The translations under genes were made by a program, and so were the position numbers. Positions 17,232-25,136 of a stretch of 64,000 nucleotides of DNA are shown here, piece by piece (the first letter of the stretch is position 1; each line of letters opens with the position of its first letter). This stretch comes from Marinihelvus sp942491555. GTDB lineage: Bacteria > Pseudomonadota > Gammaproteobacteria > Xanthomonadales > SZUA-36. Under the pieces are notes generated by a model. It did not search any database. It was not told where the DNA came from and was given only the letters and a program-made list of their open reading frames with translations. The stretch covers positions 124,001-188,000 of the forward strand of contig CALOBN010000001.1 of assembly GCA_942491555.1 (NCBI GenBank). The letters are read 5' to 3'.

Positions 17232-18548
17232 GTGAACACCGAGGCGACGCTCTTGCGCGCCGCGCATGTTTTGCCCATCAGGCCGGCAAAAACCTGGCTT
17301 AGAAATCATGCGGTACGCGTTGTGGACGGGTTGATCGACGATGTCCTGCCTGATGACCAGGCTGTGTCGAAATATCCGGAAGACAGGCAGGTGTGCCTGG
17401 ACCGGCATATTTTGCTACCCGGTCTGATCAATGCCCATACCCATTCGGCCATGACATTGCTGCGAGGTTATGCGGATGATTTACCCCTGGACCAATGGCT
17501 GCGGGCGCACATCTGGCCTGCCGAGCAGCGCTGGCTGAGTACCCGGTTTGTCGAGGATGGCACCCGGCTGGCCCTTGCCGAAATGATCCGCGCCGGCACT
17601 ACATTCATCAATGAGATGTACTTTTTTCCCGAGGTCATAGGGCAGGCGGTTGAGGCCGCCGGCACACGCGCCCTGTTGGGTGCGCCGATCATTGATGTGC
17701 GCACTCCGTGGGCCGCAAATATTGATGAAGGTCTCAGTAAAGCGCATGCCCTGATCAAGGATCTGGCCGGTCATGAACGGCTCACCGTGGCCCTGGCGCC
17801 TCATGCGCCTTACACCGTGAACGATCATGGGCTGCGGGCCGTCGCGAAAATGTCCGCAGATATGGATGTCCGGGTCAATATGCATGTGCTTGAGGCAGCC
17901 TGGGAGCGTGCTGATTCCATCGCGCAATACGGTATGGACCCGCTCGAACGTCTGCAGGCGCATGAACTTTTAGGTCCGGATTTCATGACTGTGCACATGG
18001 TGCATCTGCGGGAGCAGGATTTTGAGCGCCTGTCCGAAACAGGCACGCATGTGATTCATTGTCCCGAGTCGAATATGAAGCTCGGTAACGGCGTCTGTCC
18101 CACGAGCAAGCTGATCGCCGCGGGAATAAACGTGGCCCTTGGTACCGACGGTGCGGCGTCTAATAACGACCTGGACCTGTTTGCTGAATCACGCATGGCG
18201 GCCTTGCTTGCCAAGGGCAGCACCGGCAGGGCGGATGTTCTGGATGCCTGGCAGGTGCTGGATATGATGACCATCTGCGGTGCGCGGGCCGTTGGCCAGG
18301 AAACCAGACTCGGTAGCATCGAGGTGGGCAAAGCTGCAGACTTGTGTGCCGTCAATGTGGACTGTCCGGAAATGCAACCGCTGCACAACGCAGCATCACA
18401 ACTCGTCTACACGGCCGCCTCACGCCAGGTGAGTCATGTTTGGGTTGGTGGCAGAGTGTTGCTGGACCAGGGTGAACTGCTCACCCTGGATCTGGAGCAG
18501 ATACTTGGAACCACCCGCGATTGGCGTTCCCGCATGGCTGTGGCCTGA
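17232..18548 (+). CDS. mtaD: 5-methylthioadenosine/S-adenosylhomocysteine deaminase
   Basis: Amidohydrolase of the TRZ/ATZ family, 438 residues. Metal and catalytic motifs are HTHSAMTLLRGYADD (first His pair), HAPYTV, NMHVLE and the distal GTDGAASNNDLD Asp. This arrangement is typical of MtaD, which deaminates MTA and SAH to inosyl products. GTG start nine bases after efp. The order mtaD-ubiG-phosphatase is the one in Pseudomonas (PA3170-PA3172), which supports the assignment. Function by family; specificity for MTA versus SAH cannot be read from sequence. Confidence 0.88.
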   Translation: MNTEATLLRAAHVLPIRPAKTWLRNHAVRVVDGLIDDVLPDDQAVSKYPEDRQVCLDRHILLPGLINAHTHSAMTLLRGYADDLPLDQWLRAHIWPAEQRWLSTRFVEDGTRLALAEMIRAGTTFINEMYFFPEVIGQAVEAAGTRALLGAPIIDVRTPWAANIDEGLSKAHALIKDLAGHERLTVALAPHAPYTVNDHGLRAVAKMSADMDVRVNMHVLEAAWERADSIAQYGMDPLERLQAHELLGPDFMTVHMVHLREQDFERLSETGTHVIHCPESNMKLGNGVCPTSKLIAAGINVALGTDGAASNNDLDLFAESRMAALLAKGSTGRADVLDAWQVLDMMTICGARAVGQETRLGSIEVGKAADLCAVNVDCPEMQPLHNAASQLVYTAASRQVSHVWVGGRVLLDQGELLTLDLEQILGTTRDWRSRMAVA

Positions 18549-18580
18549 ACGGCAAAGGCAACATTGAAGAGAGCTTAGTG

Positions 18581-19321
18581 ATGAATATCGAAACCAATAT
18601 CGAGTCCACCGCTCAATCCAATATTGATCCGGCGGAACGCGAACGCTTTGACCGGCTGGCGGCAAGCTGGTGGGATGCTGAAGGCGAATCCCGCCCCCTG
18701 CATGAACTCAATCCCGCCCGCTTGCGCTTCGTCAGAGAGCGGTGTGAACTGCGGGGAGCCACGGTTATCGATGTCGGTTGTGGTGGGGGAATTCTTTCCG
18801 AGGCGCTGGCGGCTGCCGGAGCCGAGGTTACCGGCCTGGATGTTGCCTCGCGCGCCCTGGCGGTGGCCCGCCTGCATCTGCACGAGTCCGGACTCGAGGT
18901 TCGCTACCTGGAGTCGACCGCGGAGGCGTTTGCCGGGCAGGAACCGGCCTCGGCCGATGTTGTAACCTGCATGGAGATGCTCGAGCACGTACCCGAGCCG
19001 CAAGCCGTGATTGAAGCCATTGCGCGAATGCTTAAGCCCGGCGGTCATGCTTTTTTCAGCACGCTGAACCGCACACCCATGGCCTTCGCCCTGGCCATCG
19101 TCGGTGCCGAACACATTGCCCGTTTGCTGCCGGTTGGCACGCATCGTTATGACCGCTTTATCCGTCCCTCGGAACTGGCGGCGGGGTTGCGCAAAGCAGG
19201 TCTGAATCTGCGCAGCTGCAAGGGTCTGCAATACAACCCTGTGACGCGCACAGCCCGTCTGGGCGGCGGTGTCGGCGTCAATTACCTGGTGCATGCAACG
19301 CTCGACGAAGTCACGCTGTGA
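18581..19321 (+). CDS. ubiG: Ubiquinone biosynthesis O-methyltransferase
   Basis: SAM-dependent methyltransferase performing both O-methylations in ubiquinone synthesis. The N-terminus (IDPAERERFDRLAASWWD) is the UbiG hallmark, followed by the SAM motif IDVGCGGGILSEALA and a post-motif VTCMEMLEHVPEP. The frame is open upstream to 18521 but overlaps mtaD. The ATG at 18581 with AGAG eight bases ahead is chosen, giving 246 residues, the normal length. Its TGA overlaps the GTG start of the next gene (GTGA). Acts on membrane-associated ubiquinone intermediates. Confidence 0.96.
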   Translation: MNIETNIESTAQSNIDPAERERFDRLAASWWDAEGESRPLHELNPARLRFVRERCELRGATVIDVGCGGGILSEALAAAGAEVTGLDVASRALAVARLHLHESGLEVRYLESTAEAFAGQEPASADVVTCMEMLEHVPEPQAVIEAIARMLKPGGHAFFSTLNRTPMAFALAIVGAEHIARLLPVGTHRYDRFIRPSELAAGLRKAGLNLRSCKGLQYNPVTRTARLGGGVGVNYLVHATLDEVTL

Positions 19322-19998
19322 CCGCACGGCCTGTTCGCGCCGTGCTGTTCGACCTGGACGGTACCCTGCTGGATACCGCGCCGGACCTGGTGGCTGCCCT
19401 GAACCATCTGCGTAATCTTGAGAAGCTGGCGCCGGTCAGGGTTGCTGACTATGCGCAGTACGTTTCGCGCGGTGCCCTCGGCCTGATTCGCGAGGGTCTT
19501 CCTGGTGCCGGGCCGGAACAGGAAGCTGAGTGGAAGGCAGAGTTTCTGGCCTATTATGCGGAACATCTTTTCGAGGGCACCCGGCTTTATCCCGGGGTGG
19601 ACACGGTTCTGAACCACCTTGAAACGAGTGGCATTGCCTGGGGCCTGGTGACCAACAAGCCCGAATTTCTGACCCTGCCGATTATCGACAAACTGGGCTG
19701 GCAGCAACGCGCAGCCTTCGTGGTGTGCGGTGACACGCTGGCGGTCAACAAGCCGGATCCGGCACCGGTGCTGCTTGCCTGTGAACTGGCCGGCGTTGCA
19801 CCGGATGAGGCGATCATGATCGGTGATGATCCCCGCGATCTGGATGCCGGGGAGGCAGCCGGAACCGTTGCTGCCCTGGCCGCTTATGGTTATGGCGCAG
19901 CGGAAGTCCTTGGCTCCGGACGTCCACTGACGCATGCTTTTAAGCGCATCGAGGATTTGCTGCCCATCCTGGCCAACGCTTCAGCCAGCGGTGTATGA
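19318..19998 (+). CDS. mupP: HAD phosphatase, MupP (MurNAc 6-phosphate phosphatase) or Gph-like
   Basis: A 226-residue HAD hydrolase with all catalytic motifs: LFDLDGTLLDTAPDL (motif I with both Asp), VTNKPE (motif II Thr), a motif III Lys in NKPDPAPV and MIGDDPRDLDAGEAAG (motif IV). Sequence alone would suggest phosphoglycolate phosphatase. In Pseudomonas the gene directly after ubiG is mupP, whose product dephosphorylates MurNAc 6-phosphate in peptidoglycan recycling, so position favours MupP (inference). Overlaps ubiG by four bases and the next gene by four bases. Confidence 0.8.
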   Translation: MTARPVRAVLFDLDGTLLDTAPDLVAALNHLRNLEKLAPVRVADYAQYVSRGALGLIREGLPGAGPEQEAEWKAEFLAYYAEHLFEGTRLYPGVDTVLNHLETSGIAWGLVTNKPEFLTLPIIDKLGWQQRAAFVVCGDTLAVNKPDPAPVLLACELAGVAPDEAIMIGDDPRDLDAGEAAGTVAALAAYGYGAAEVLGSGRPLTHAFKRIEDLLPILANASASGV

Positions 19999-20837
19999 CC
20001 GTGGGTACCCCCGAACGCACGGCCTGCGAGGAACTGGCATGTACGCCACGTGGCGAATTTGCCGGCGTTCAGCGCTTTATCCCCGCCGTCCATGAACCTC
20101 AACTGCTGGCATTTGAAGCACTGTTCTGCTCACTCCGCGATATCCCTGTGTCTGTCAGTGATCCGTCCGTTGGGCTGGCGAAGCTTGGCTGGTGGCAAAA
20201 GGAGCTGGCGCAGGCGGCCACCGGCGGTTCCCAGCACCCGGTGGTCAGGGCCATGATTGAGACCGGCGCGCTCGACCGGCTGGACCCGGACTGCTTCAAC
20301 GCGTACCTGCATGGCTTAATGATGCAGCTGCACGATAATTGCCTGAATACGACGGCCGAGCTGGAGGCTACCCTGCGCGACACGGCCGGTAAGGAGGCGC
20401 AGCTGCTGATGGGTTCAACGCCGCCAGCGGCAATGACGGGTGCTGCCTGTGCGGCGCGGCTGCTCGAATTGTTACGTGCCCTGTCTGATACGGATCGTGA
20501 ACATGTATGGCTGCCGATGGATCTGATGGCCCGGCATAGCGTGTCCCGGACTGCCGGTGGCGCTGACGATTCACGAGCTGCACTGGTGCACGACCTGGCA
20601 GAGCTGGCCGGCCAATGGCGGAACGCGGATCAGGTCCTGCGACAGTGCACTGATAACAAAGGTGCCGGTTGTGCTTTTATCGCTTTGCGGGACGGCCTGG
20701 TTGCAAAACGCCTGGGACAGGCCATGCAAATGCCAGCCGGGTTTCTGACGCAGGATCATCGGCCCCGGTTTGGCGAAGTGCTGGCAACCTGGAACAGGGC
20801 CCGGCAGTTGCTGCGGGATGACTGTTGGGGACCGTGA
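19995..20837 (+). CDS. Squalene/phytoene synthase-like protein, probably non-catalytic
   Basis: A 280-residue helical protein recognisable as a divergent member of the squalene/phytoene synthase superfamily by LRDIPVSVSDPSVGLAKLGW followed by WQKEL and HPVVRAM. The aspartate-rich DXXXD motifs that bind diphosphates are not intact: the first region reads SVSDPSV and no clear second motif is seen. It may therefore be closer to the NDUFAF6-type assembly-factor branch than to a carotenoid enzyme; no other carotenoid gene is nearby. The ATG overlaps the phosphatase stop (ATGA), so it is part of the mtaD-ubiG-mupP unit. Confidence 0.62.
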   Translation: MTVGTPERTACEELACTPRGEFAGVQRFIPAVHEPQLLAFEALFCSLRDIPVSVSDPSVGLAKLGWWQKELAQAATGGSQHPVVRAMIETGALDRLDPDCFNAYLHGLMMQLHDNCLNTTAELEATLRDTAGKEAQLLMGSTPPAAMTGAACAARLLELLRALSDTDREHVWLPMDLMARHSVSRTAGGADDSRAALVHDLAELAGQWRNADQVLRQCTDNKGAGCAFIALRDGLVAKRLGQAMQMPAGFLTQDHRPRFGEVLATWNRARQLLRDDCWGP

Positions 20838-21244
20838 GGGACAAGCCTGAATCTTCTTCCAGCCATCACTGCGAGGGTGGTTGTCATTGTGGCCGGGTTC
20901 GTTTCCGGATCCGTATACCCGCCGGGATAAAGGTCATTATTTGCAATTGTAGTATTTGCCGGATGAGCGCTTACCAGCATCTGAATGTTGCGCATGCGGA
21001 CTTCGAACTGTTGCGTGGTGAGTCTGAGTTAAAGGAGTACCGGTTCAATACCGGTCAGGCACAGCATCTTTTTTGCCGGCATTGCGGCATAAAATCCTTT
21101 TATCAGCCAAGGTCGCATCCGGACGATTGGAGCGTCAACCTGAGCTGCATTCAATTACCTGTAAGCGTGAGAATAGAAAAGATAGCCTTCGATGGCGCGA
21201 ACTTTGAAGGCAGTATTGATGACCTCCATCAACAGATACCCTGA
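20834..21244 (+). CDS. GFA (CENP-V) zinc-domain protein
   Basis: About 136 residues with the zinc-binding pattern of the glutathione-dependent formaldehyde-activating (GFA/CENP-V) family: GGCHCGRVRF, then CNCSICRMSAY, then FCRHCGIKSFYQPRSHPD. Members are cytosolic zinc proteins and many have no proven glutathione chemistry. The frame can start at TTG 20825, but GTG 20834 overlaps the stop of the preceding gene (GTGA) and is preferred. Unlike its G+C-rich neighbours, its 3' end is noticeably A/T-rich. Exact role unknown. Confidence 0.8.
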   Translation: MRDKPESSSSHHCEGGCHCGRVRFRIRIPAGIKVIICNCSICRMSAYQHLNVAHADFELLRGESELKEYRFNTGQAQHLFCRHCGIKSFYQPRSHPDDWSVNLSCIQLPVSVRIEKIAFDGANFEGSIDDLHQQIP

Positions 21245-21270
21245 GCCGCGAGGATGAAGAACTGGAATGA

Positions 21271-21552
21271 TTACTTGTCTGTAATGATGTCCGGCCCTTC
21301 ACCGACGGTCTTTTCGTAAACGCCTTTTTCAAGTTTCTTGTATTGCGTAAAGCCCTTCTTGCCGATGTTTTGCTCGGAAAGGTCCGGGGTGGGGCGGGTT
21401 AGATTGGGCGCGGTGATGACCCGCCGCACGGGGCTGCCGCATTCCGGGCACGTCTCCAGGCGCGCGGCCTCCAGCCGTTGCCGGCGCTCAAATGTGTTCA
21501 TGCAATAGCGGCAATGCTCATCGCCGCTGGGTCCATAAATGTAAATAGGCAT
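21271..21552 (-). CDS. FmdB-family zinc-ribbon protein
   Basis: A 93-residue protein opening with the FmdB-type MPIYIYG strand and a C-x2-C (CRYC) pair, then CPECGSP with the second pair, forming one zinc ribbon. The C-terminal half (KKGFTQYKKLEKGVYEKTVG) is basic and helical. Standard FmdB proteins begin MPIYEY with a Cys further along, so this fits the wider family. Function is uncertain; regulatory and structural roles have been proposed for relatives. Convergent with the GFA gene and divergent from yciK. Confidence 0.75.
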   Translation of the reverse strand: MPIYIYGPSGDEHCRYCMNTFERRQRLEAARLETCPECGSPVRRVITAPNLTRPTPDLSEQNIGKKGFTQYKKLEKGVYEKTVGEGPDIITDK

Positions 21553-21635
21553 ACGCTTATTATCCCAAAAACGGCATCGCGCGTGTCTGAATCTTGTCGA
21601 TCACGTAGAATTCGCGTCCAGAACGGAGGCTGAAC

Positions 21636-22310
21636 ATGACAAACAACAATGCTAATCGCACCATCCTGATCACCGGCGCCAGTGGCGGACTTGGAAGCGC
21701 CGTGGCCCTGGCCTGTGCGGCTAAAGGTGCGCAGCTGGTCCTGATGGGACGCAAAGCCAGGCCGCTGGAGCAGTTGTGTGACCAGGTCGAGGCACTGGGA
21801 GCGCCGGCCCCCGGTTACTGCGCACTGGATCTGGCCAAGGCCGGCCCTGCTGAGATCGAAGAACTTATTAGCGGACTAATTGAGGCCTACGGCGGGATCC
21901 ACGGATTGGTGCATTGTGCTGCGCGCTTCGAGGGCTTACGGCCGTTTGAGCAGGTGCAGCCCATGGACTGGTTGCTGGATCTGCAAGTGAATACCAATGC
22001 TGCCTGGCTGATCAGCCGGACCTGTCTGCCCAGTTTGCGCGAATCCGGGGGGACCATCGTGTTCTTTGAGGATCGTAACGCGGTGGGTGATGCGTATTGG
22101 GGGGGATATGGTGTTGCCAAGGCGGCCACCAGTGCCCTGGCGGACATGTTGGCCGAAGAGCTTGAGGACGGTCCTTGTAAGGTACTTAAGCTGGCGCCCG
22201 GCCCGATGCGGACCGGGCTGCGTGCCGCGGCTTATCTGGCGGAAGACCCCAACACCGTGCCGGAACCCACAGCGGTTGCGCAGCAGGTGGCAAAAGCATT
22301 GTTAGGTTAA
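21636..22310 (+). CDS. yciK: YciK-like short-chain dehydrogenase/reductase
   Basis: Classical SDR, 224 residues. The cofactor-binding motif is TGASGGLG near residues 14-21, with LVHCAA in place of NNAG and the catalytic YGVAKAA (Tyr-x3-Lys) late in the protein. In Pseudomonas the SDR gene after mupP belongs to the same YciK group, so this is likely its orthologue with three extra genes inserted between. The Gly-Arg-Lys after the second strand (LMGRKA) suggests NADP(H) preference (inference). The substrate is unknown for the family. Confidence 0.78.
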   Translation: MTNNNANRTILITGASGGLGSAVALACAAKGAQLVLMGRKARPLEQLCDQVEALGAPAPGYCALDLAKAGPAEIEELISGLIEAYGGIHGLVHCAARFEGLRPFEQVQPMDWLLDLQVNTNAAWLISRTCLPSLRESGGTIVFFEDRNAVGDAYWGGYGVAKAATSALADMLAEELEDGPCKVLKLAPGPMRTGLRAAAYLAEDPNTVPEPTAVAQQVAKALLG

Positions 22311-22314
22311 TACC

Positions 22315-23169
22315 TTAGCCGCCCTGAGTCGAAATTTGGCTGCCCGGCAGATTGCCGGTGGCCTCCATGCCGATCATCAGCTGTTTGGTGTGTAATCCCC
22401 ATCGGTACCCTCCCAGGGCGCCGCTGCTCGTGATGACCCGGTGGCAGGGAATCAGCCAGGCAATGGGGTTGCGCCCAACAGCCGTGCCCACGGCGCGGCT
22501 GGCATTGTCCTTGCCAACCCATCGCGCCAGCTGGCCGTAGCTGACGTGGTGATCCGGCGGTATGCGCAGTAATGCTTCCCAGATCTTGAGCTGAAACGGG
22601 CTGCCGCGCAGCCAGATGCGCAGCGGTTGTCTTTGCGTGTCGTCAAAAATGGCGTTCAGGCGTTTGGCGGCCCCGCTGTTGTCGCGCGAGAGCGTGGCGT
22701 CCGGCCATTGCTGTGCCAGGTGTTCAATGAGTGGTTCCTCGAAGGCGTTGGTGGCAAAACCTAAAAACGAAATACCCCGCTCTGACCAGGCCAGCATGGC
22801 CTTGCCGAAGGGTGTGCTGCCGAAACCAAAGTCCATGGCAACCCCCTCGCCACGCCGCCGTGCCTCACCGGGTGTCATTGCCTCGGTTCGAATCAGCAGG
22901 TCGTGCAGGCGCCCGGGGCCGGATAAACCACTGTTGAGTGCCGCATCCAGAACGGTTTCACCGCGCCGCAGTCGCTTCATGGCCTCATCGCGGGTTAACA
23001 GGCTGAGAAACTGTTTCGGCGAGAGCCCGACATTGGCCTGAAATGTCTTCTGGACATGAGCCTCGCTCAAGCCGAGATGGGCTGCGAGTGATTGCAGGGA
23101 CGGTTTCGCTTCCCTTTGCTCAATGAGCCAGTGGATTGCCCGGGCGGCCATGTCTTGAGAAGTCGTCAT
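22315..23169 (-). CDS. AraC-type HTH fused to methylated-DNA-cysteine methyltransferase (Ada-like)
   Basis: A 284-residue bifunctional protein. Residues 10-110 are an AraC-type double helix-turn-helix (SLQSLAAHLGLSEAHVQKTF, then a second helix pair). Residues 115-275 are the Ogt/MGMT domain with the active-site PCHRVI and downstream GALGGYRWG. E. coli Ada has an extra N-terminal domain that senses methylphosphotriesters through Cys38; it is missing here, so this resembles the AdaA-less fusions seen in several proteobacteria. It repairs O6-alkylguanine by irreversible transfer to its Cys and may regulate repair genes. Convergent with yciK. Confidence 0.88.
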   Translation of the reverse strand: MTTSQDMAARAIHWLIEQREAKPSLQSLAAHLGLSEAHVQKTFQANVGLSPKQFLSLLTRDEAMKRLRRGETVLDAALNSGLSGPGRLHDLLIRTEAMTPGEARRRGEGVAMDFGFGSTPFGKAMLAWSERGISFLGFATNAFEEPLIEHLAQQWPDATLSRDNSGAAKRLNAIFDDTQRQPLRIWLRGSPFQLKIWEALLRIPPDHHVSYGQLARWVGKDNASRAVGTAVGRNPIAWLIPCHRVITSSGALGGYRWGLHTKQLMIGMEATGNLPGSQISTQGG

Positions 23170-23280
23170 GAGGGAATTCTAACGCCGCCAGTCGCGGCCG
23201 CCACCCGTTTCCTGTGCCCCTGTTCTGTACAGGCTGAAGGGTAGGGTAGACTCTGGCTTTTTCGCGGGGAGCGCGCCAGT

Positions 23281-23625
23281 ATGTCTGAAGACTTGTTTTT
23301 GAAAATTATTGAGCGGGAGATTCCGTCAGATATCGTCTATGAGACAGACGAGGTCCTGGCATTCCGTGATATTAATCCGGCAGCGCCGGTCCACATTCTG
23401 ATCATTCCCAAGCTGCATATTCGCACGGTGAATGACATTCATCCGGATCAGGAGCTCCTGATCGGCAAGTTATTCACCGCCGCCAGAACGATTGCTGCCC
23501 AGGAAGGGCTTAGCGAGGATGGTTATCGCCTGGTCATGAACTGTGGTGAACAGGCCGGTCAAACCGTATTCCATATTCACCTGCACCTGCTTGGCGGTCG
23601 CGCACTTCGCTGGCCGCCAGGCTGA
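23281..23625 (+). CDS. hinT: HIT family nucleotide hydrolase (HinT)
   Basis: A 114-residue purine-nucleoside phosphoramidate hydrolase of the Hint branch. It has the histidine triad HIHLHLLGG near the C-terminus with preceding NCGEQAGQTVFH, and the N-terminal EDLFLKIIEREIPSDIVYE typical of HinT. Cytosolic homodimer in known relatives. It stands alone, divergent from the Ada-like gene, and is followed by an imperfect hairpin at about 23629-23657. Confidence 0.92.
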   Translation: MSEDLFLKIIEREIPSDIVYETDEVLAFRDINPAAPVHILIIPKLHIRTVNDIHPDQELLIGKLFTAARTIAAQEGLSEDGYRLVMNCGEQAGQTVFHIHLHLLGGRALRWPPG

Positions 23626-23708
23626 AGCGTGTTAGCGGGAAGTCTGACTTCCTGCTGACGACACATCAGCGTCTTATACCCCAAAAACGGCTTTGCTTAG
23701 CGAGAAAG

Positions 23709-23730
23709 GCCCCCGCCCGAAGGCGGGGGC
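23709..23730 (-). terminator. Terminator-like hairpin after the repeat-protein gene
   Basis: A perfect nine-base G+C stem (GCCCCCGCC with GGCGGGGGC) closed on the minus strand by a UUCG tetraloop, followed by a short pyrimidine run (CTTTCTC). It lies about 50 bases past the stop of the minus-strand repeat-protein gene. The tail is weaker than a canonical U-tract. Confidence 0.65.
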
Positions 23731-23777
23731 AAAACTCGTTGGTATTACTTAAGCAACCGATGGGTGAAGTCGGCGTT

Positions 23778-25136
23778 TTACTGTTCGCCCTGGTACGGAC
23801 GGAAGATCGGTGCCGTACCTGCGCTGACACCCACACCACCGAAGCCGGCAGCGCTACCACAGTTGTTGGTTGCGCCCTGGACTTCAATGCCATCGAAGTT
23901 GATCACTTCATAGCCAGTCGTGTCGAGGATGTAGACCGTAGCAACACCACAGCTCATGACAATTTCCATCGCCAGGTCAGTGCCATCCGGCAGGGTGATT
24001 GCAACAGCTTCTGAGCCGGTGCCGCCGCCAGCTATCAACAGCTGGTTACCCGTGCCACCGCCGGCGATTTGAACACCCGTACCACCACCAGCGATTTGAG
24101 CACCTGTTCCGCCACCGGCGATCTGAGTACCTGTTCCGCCACCGGCGATCTGAGTACCTGTGCCACCACCAGCGATCTGGGTACCTGTTCCGCCACCGGC
24201 GATCTGAGTACCTGTGCCACCGCCAGCGATCTGCGTGCCGGTGCCACCACCAGCGATCTGGGTACCGGTACCACCACCGGCGATCTGAGTACCTGTGCCA
24301 CCACCAGCGATCTGCGTGCCGGTGCCACCACCAGCGATCTGGGTACCTGTACCGCCACCGGCGATCTGAGTACCTGTGCCACCACCAGCGATCTGCGTGC
24401 CGGTGCCACCACCAGCGATCTGAGTACCTGTACCGCCACCGGCGATCTGAGTACCTGTGCCACCACCAGCGATCTGCGTGCCGGTGCCACCACCAGCGAT
24501 CTGAGTACCGGTACCGCCACCGGCGATCTGAGTACCAGTGCCACCACCAGCGATTTGAGTACCTGTACCGCCACCGGCGATTTTAGTGCCTGTGCCACCA
24601 CCGGCGATTTGAGTACCTGTGCCACCACCAGCGATTTTGGTGCCTGTGCCACCACCGGCGATTTGAACACCCGTACCACCACCAGCGATTTGAGCACCCG
24701 TGCCGCCACCAGCGATCTGAGTACCCGTGCCGCCACCAGCGATTTCAACACCCGTTCCGCCACCTGCAATCTGTGTGGAATCTAAACCACGAGTTACTTC
24801 CATCAGGCGTACATTGGCATAGCCATCAGTCATGTTGCCGAAGCCGAGAAAAACACTTTCGTCAAACATCCAGGTCACATTCAGGTTGCCGTTTTCGGTA
24901 ACCGCCAGTGACACACTGCCAAGTCCATCGTTCGCGTTTGCAGCACTGGAGAACACGGCCGCAGCCAATGAACATGCCAGCAGTCCTCTGCGCAGTCCGG
25001 TGCCCGATTTCTCAATACCGGTGCCGGATTTTTCAATGCCAGTGCCGCTTTTTTCAATGCCTGTGCCGGACTTTTCAATGCCTGTGCCAGACTTTTCAAT
25101 GCCAGTTCCGTTTTTTTCAATGTTCCAACGAGTCAT
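23778..25136 (-). CDS. Secreted IAGGGTGTQ nonapeptide-repeat protein
   Basis: A 452-residue protein of no recognised family. Residues 6-47 are six heptads (IEKNGTG then five IEKSGTG), followed by LRRG and a signal-peptide-like hydrophobic core ending SSAANAND. A short domain (about 70-122) precedes 27 contiguous nonapeptides of consensus IAGGGTGTQ and, after two Leu, a 28th copy. The C-terminal 76 residues form a second domain with two Cys. The ATG has a strong AGGAG seven bases upstream, so the heptads before the hydrophobic core are genuinely translated. It overlaps the upstream DUF6502-like gene by ATGA. Gly-rich, low-complexity and probably extracytoplasmic; an adhesin, matrix or surface role is only a guess. 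Confidence 0.8.
   Translation of the reverse strand: MTRWNIEKNGTGIEKSGTGIEKSGTGIEKSGTGIEKSGTGIEKSGTGLRRGLLACSLAAAVFSSAANANDGLGSVSLAVTENGNLNVTWMFDESVFLGFGNMTDGYANVRLMEVTRGLDSTQIAGGGTGVEIAGGGTGTQIAGGGTGAQIAGGGTGVQIAGGGTGTKIAGGGTGTQIAGGGTGTKIAGGGTGTQIAGGGTGTQIAGGGTGTQIAGGGTGTQIAGGGTGTQIAGGGTGTQIAGGGTGTQIAGGGTGTQIAGGGTGTQIAGGGTGTQIAGGGTGTQIAGGGTGTQIAGGGTGTQIAGGGTGTQIAGGGTGTQIAGGGTGTQIAGGGTGTQIAGGGTGAQIAGGGTGVQIAGGGTGNQLLIAGGGTGSEAVAITLPDGTDLAMEIVMSCGVATVYILDTTGYEVINFDGIEVQGATNNCGSAAGFGGVGVSAGTAPIFRPYQGEQ
24009..24770 (-). repeat. 27-bp tandem repeat (28 units) coding for IAGGGTGTQ, with 81-bp higher-order copies
   Basis: Twenty-seven in-phase 27-bp units run from 24770 down to 24042, followed by six bases and one more unit. 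Between 24231 and 24554 the units group into four 81-bp triplets: the plus-strand string ctgcgtgccggtgcc recurs at 24231, 24312, 24393 and 24474. Units at both edges diverge more than those in the centre. This is the signature of recent expansion by unequal exchange or slippage. Confidence 0.97.
24996..25121 (-). repeat. 21-bp tandem repeat (6 units) coding for IEKSGTG
   Basis: Six contiguous 21-bp units encoding IEKNGTG once and IEKSGTG five times, located between the start codon and the signal-peptide core of the repeat protein. Units vary mainly at third codon positions (GGC/GGT/GGA, TCG/TCC/AGC), so the amino-acid sequence appears to be selected. Confidence 0.93.

Noticed and set aside
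24009..24770. CRISPR array
   Set aside because: The 27-bp units are contiguous with no spacers and in phase with a coding frame.
23999..24785. Three long open frames through the repeat region on both strands (for example a 238-codon plus-strand frame at 24069-24785)
   Set aside because: A 27-bp repeat without stops is open in several frames. Only the 23778-25136 minus frame has an SD, signal peptide and unique flanking domains.
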